Assembly (NCBI RefSeq): GCF_964187505.1
Contig: NZ_CAXLML010000176.1
Coordinates: 1 to 8,519, forward strand
Source of the DNA: Chordibacter forsetii
GTDB taxonomy: Bacteria > Verrucomicrobiota > Verrucomicrobiia > Opitutales > Seribacteraceae
DNA: 8,519 bases
Direction of reading: 5' to 3'
Positions 6,456 through 8,519 of this stretch are shown here, piece by piece. The notes beneath the pieces are model-generated. The model was not told the origin of the DNA, did not search any database, and saw nothing but the letters and a program-made list of their open reading frames with translations. Within the stretch, counting starts at the first letter, position 1. Each line of letters begins with the position of its first letter. Both the position numbers and the translations under genes were made by a program.

Positions 6456-8312
6456 ATGAAAAAGTTTTTTTCCGAAGTTCTGCGAAAATTCGCAGTGTCA
6501 ATAGTATCGACCATTCTTTTTGCTTTGGTCTTTTTCTTCCTTCTCGGGGGAATTTTTGCTTCATTTCTTGAAAGCCCAAAGCCGGAAATTAGAAAGTCTT
6601 CCTTTCTTGTTCTCGATCTTACCATGAATCTGACTGAGCGTCCAGGAGGGCTAACCTTCGAGGATGTTGCTGAACAAGCCTTGACTGATGAAGTTAGGCC
6701 GATGCAGGCCCATTTACTGGAGGTTCTAGATGCCTTGAGGAAGGCAAAGACGGACAGACGAATTTCGGGAATTTTGGTGAAAGGAAGTTTTCAGCCACAG
6801 GATTATGGATGCGGATATTCCACGGTGCGTGAAATGATCGAGGGCATGGAAGATTTTAAGGGCTCGGGTAAGCCGGTGATTGGGTTCTGTCACAGTCCTT
6901 CCCAACTCGATTACCTGGTTTTTGCCGCATGTGATGAATTGTACATGGATCCATCGGGCACTTTGCTTCTGAATGGTTTGGCCAGTGGCGATTTGTTTCT
7001 CGGAGATACTCTCAAGAAATATGGGGTTGGTGTACAGGTTATCCGGACCGGTCGATATAAAGGAGCGGTTGAACCTTTTACTTCCAATGCATACAGCCCG
7101 GAAAACCGCGAACAAATCAAACGGTTGTTAGATGTTCGCTGGGCTGATTATCTCGGGTTTATTGCCCAGCGGAGAGATCTTTCAGTTGATGAATTGAATA
7201 CCACCTTGGCTACCAACTTTTTATTCGAGTCGGAAGATGCAATGGAGAATGGATTGATTGATAAAATCCTTACCCATGATCAATTTATCGATTTGATTAT
7301 CGAGAAGGGAGCTTTGAATGAGGATGACAATTGGTACGAGGAGGTTGCTCTGATTGACTATTTGGACCGCCCGCAACCTGGTGAATCCCTTCAGGGACCT
7401 GAAGGACATTTTCGTAATCCTGAGATTGCAGTGATTTATGTAGAGGGTGTAATCGTTGATGGATGGGCGGATGATGGATCCATGGTAGGTGGAGGTGAGA
7501 TTGTTAGTCGGATACGCTCAGCATGGAACGATGAAAATTGTCGGGCTATTGTATTGCGCGTCAACAGCCCGGGAGGAAGTGTATCTGGATCCGATGCCAT
7601 TTTGCAGGAAATCAGCCGGGCTCGTAAGGAGGGTTTGCCCGTGGTGGTTTCCATGGGTGCAGTTGCTGCATCAGGTGGGTATTGGATTGCCACAGATTGT
7701 GATCTTTTACTCGCTCATAAACAAACGATTACCGGATCCATTGGTGTGTTCGGGTTACTTCCCAACCTTCAGGGTCTTGGTGCCCGGTTTGGGGCCTCTT
7801 TCGATTCGGTAAAGACGCATCCGTCTGCTGATCTGCTTGGAGTTTCCCGTCCGAAAACTCAGCAGGAAATGAAAGTTTTACAAACCCATGTGGAATCTCT
7901 CTATGGGAAATTTGTGGATCTTGTAGCCAATGGCCGTGGCCTTACTCCTGAGGTTGTTCATAAGCATGCCGAGGGAAGGGTATGGATGGGAGAAGATGCC
8001 CAAGAAATTGGTTTGGTACAGGAACTTGGCGGTTTATACGATGCCATTGATCGGGCAGCTGAATTGGCAGAGTTGGGTGATGATTTTGAAGTGATTGAAA
8101 TTCCCGAGGTCAGCAATCCCATGGATGAATTTACAGAAATGCTAGATGCAGAAGCCAAATCCCATACATCTTCGCGAATATCAGCCTTGCAAGTTCTGGC
8201 TGGTGCAAGTGGGTTGAAGGGTGCCGAGTCTGTTATCCGTGCACTGGACAATCCCCGACGAACCTATTCGTGGTTATCCTGGTATCGTGGGTCCTTTGGC
8301 TTTCAACCTTAA
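6456..8312 (+). CDS. sppA: Signal peptide peptidase SppA, long (two-domain) S49 protease
   Basis: A 618-residue inner-membrane serine protease that degrades cleaved signal peptides and other membrane-associated peptides. The frame is open from a GTG at 6432, but ATG 6456 gives the standard start: MKKFF, a short basic stretch, then one transmembrane helix (about residues 13-38). The protein has the duplicated architecture of the E. coli 67-kDa type. The N-terminal S49 repeat carries the general base Lys202 in RTGRYKGAVEPF, equivalent to E. coli Lys209. The C-terminal repeat carries the nucleophile Ser406 in GAVAASGGYWIA, equivalent to E. coli Ser409, followed by QTITGSIGVFG, and preceded by the oxyanion-loop sequence RVNSPGGSVSGSD (about 368-380). 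The dyad is therefore complete and the enzyme should be active as a membrane-bound tetramer, as in E. coli. Residues after about 553 form a less conserved tail ending at TAA. No SD sequence precedes the ATG. sufT follows after 40 nt and may be co-transcribed. Confidence 0.93.
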   Translation: MKKFFSEVLRKFAVSIVSTILFALVFFFLLGGIFASFLESPKPEIRKSSFLVLDLTMNLTERPGGLTFEDVAEQALTDEVRPMQAHLLEVLDALRKAKTDRRISGILVKGSFQPQDYGCGYSTVREMIEGMEDFKGSGKPVIGFCHSPSQLDYLVFAACDELYMDPSGTLLLNGLASGDLFLGDTLKKYGVGVQVIRTGRYKGAVEPFTSNAYSPENREQIKRLLDVRWADYLGFIAQRRDLSVDELNTTLATNFLFESEDAMENGLIDKILTHDQFIDLIIEKGALNEDDNWYEEVALIDYLDRPQPGESLQGPEGHFRNPEIAVIYVEGVIVDGWADDGSMVGGGEIVSRIRSAWNDENCRAIVLRVNSPGGSVSGSDAILQEISRARKEGLPVVVSMGAVAASGGYWIATDCDLLLAHKQTITGSIGVFGLLPNLQGLGARFGASFDSVKTHPSADLLGVSRPKTQQEMKVLQTHVESLYGKFVDLVANGRGLTPEVVHKHAEGRVWMGEDAQEIGLVQELGGLYDAIDRAAELAELGDDFEVIEIPEVSNPMDEFTEMLDAEAKSHTSSRISALQVLAGASGLKGAESVIRALDNPRRTYSWLSWYRGSFGFQP

Positions 8313-8352
8313 TTATTATTTATACAAAACAATATCCATCTAACTTTAACTT

Positions 8353-8519
8353 ATGAACCAAACTGTTACCCTTACCCGATCCTGTACCGCGACCATCATC
8401 CCGGCAGGAGATGAAATCAACCTGGCAGAAGGTGCTACCTACAGCATTGCCCAGTCACTAGGGGGATCCGTCACCCTGCGCGATGCCAGTGGAATGTACC
8501 GGGTTGGAGAATCTGAGCT
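8353..8519 (+). CDS. sufT: SufT-type Fe-S cluster assembly protein, N-terminal part (runs off the window)
   Basis: The window ends 55 complete codons into this gene, which starts at ATG 8353. The N-terminus, MNQTVTLTRSCTATIIPAGDEINLAEGATYSIAQSLGGSVTLRD in successive blocks, matches the start of the SufT family as I know it: a T-L-x-R-x-C-x-A-x-x-I-P-x-G opening (residues 6-19), an acidic L-x-E-G turn (24-27) and the invariant Q-S/A-LGG (33-37). In complete SufT proteins this small beta-domain precedes a DUF59/MIP18 domain, which would lie beyond the window. SufT acts in maturation of Fe-S proteins, often beside other suf genes. The start is fixed by family alignment; no ribosome-binding site is evident in the AT-rich 40-nt spacer after sppA. 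Confidence 0.82.
   Translation, partial: MNQTVTLTRSCTATIIPAGDEINLAEGATYSIAQSLGGSVTLRDASGMYRVGESE

Noticed and set aside
7489..7812. Alternative plus-strand frame of 107 codons inside sppA
   Set aside because: It overlaps the sppA catalytic region in another frame, and the sppA frame there contains the conserved Ser406 motif.
1..8519. Mobile element, CRISPR array, tRNA or defence-system content
   Set aside because: No transposase, integrase, terminal inverted repeats, spaced direct repeats or tRNA-like cloverleaf were found by reading either strand.

Overview
The window reads as ordinary chromosomal DNA of a Gram-negative bacterium, most likely a member of the Verrucomicrobiota (Opitutae-like), at moderate GC. 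The pointers are a secreted protein with three SHD1-type repeats (a module common in Verrucomicrobiota and Planctomycetota), a SufT-type Fe-S protein start, and start codons with little or no Shine-Dalgarno sequence. The lineage is an inference from gene content. No rRNA, tRNA, CRISPR array, insertion sequence or phage gene was seen.

Layout. Positions 1-168 hold the last 55 codons of a membrane transporter resembling the SBF-like (YfeH-type bile acid:sodium symporter) family. A tight plus-strand cluster follows: a GlcD-type FAD-linked 2-hydroxyacid oxidase/dehydrogenase (233-1702), a secreted triple-SHD1 protein with an unrecognised C-terminal half (1699-3342, ATGA overlap with glcD), and a membrane-anchored or secreted endonuclease/exonuclease/phosphatase-fold hydrolase (3332 or 3347 to 4237, overlapping or abutting the previous stop). 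This cluster converges, with only 9 nt between stop codons, on a minus-strand pair: a 483-aa protein of a conserved family with no known function (6365-4914) and, downstream and overlapping or abutting it, a class I SAM-dependent methyltransferase (4942-4247). Divergent from that pair is sppA (6456-8312), a long two-domain S49 signal peptide peptidase with its Lys/Ser dyad intact. After 40 nt comes the 5' part of sufT (8353 to the window end).

How the genes work together. The overlaps imply that glcD, the SHD1 gene and the hydrolase gene are co-transcribed, but no shared pathway is evident: the first product is a redox enzyme on the cytoplasmic side, while the other two carry export signals. 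SppA (membrane peptide turnover) and SufT (Fe-S maturation) are housekeeping functions. The most interesting item is the 483-aa protein, which has strongly patterned glycine- and aromatic-rich motifs near its N-terminus but none of the signature residues of functions I would expect to be assigned to it. Gaps between genes are all short (under 100 nt), so there is no large unexplained stretch.
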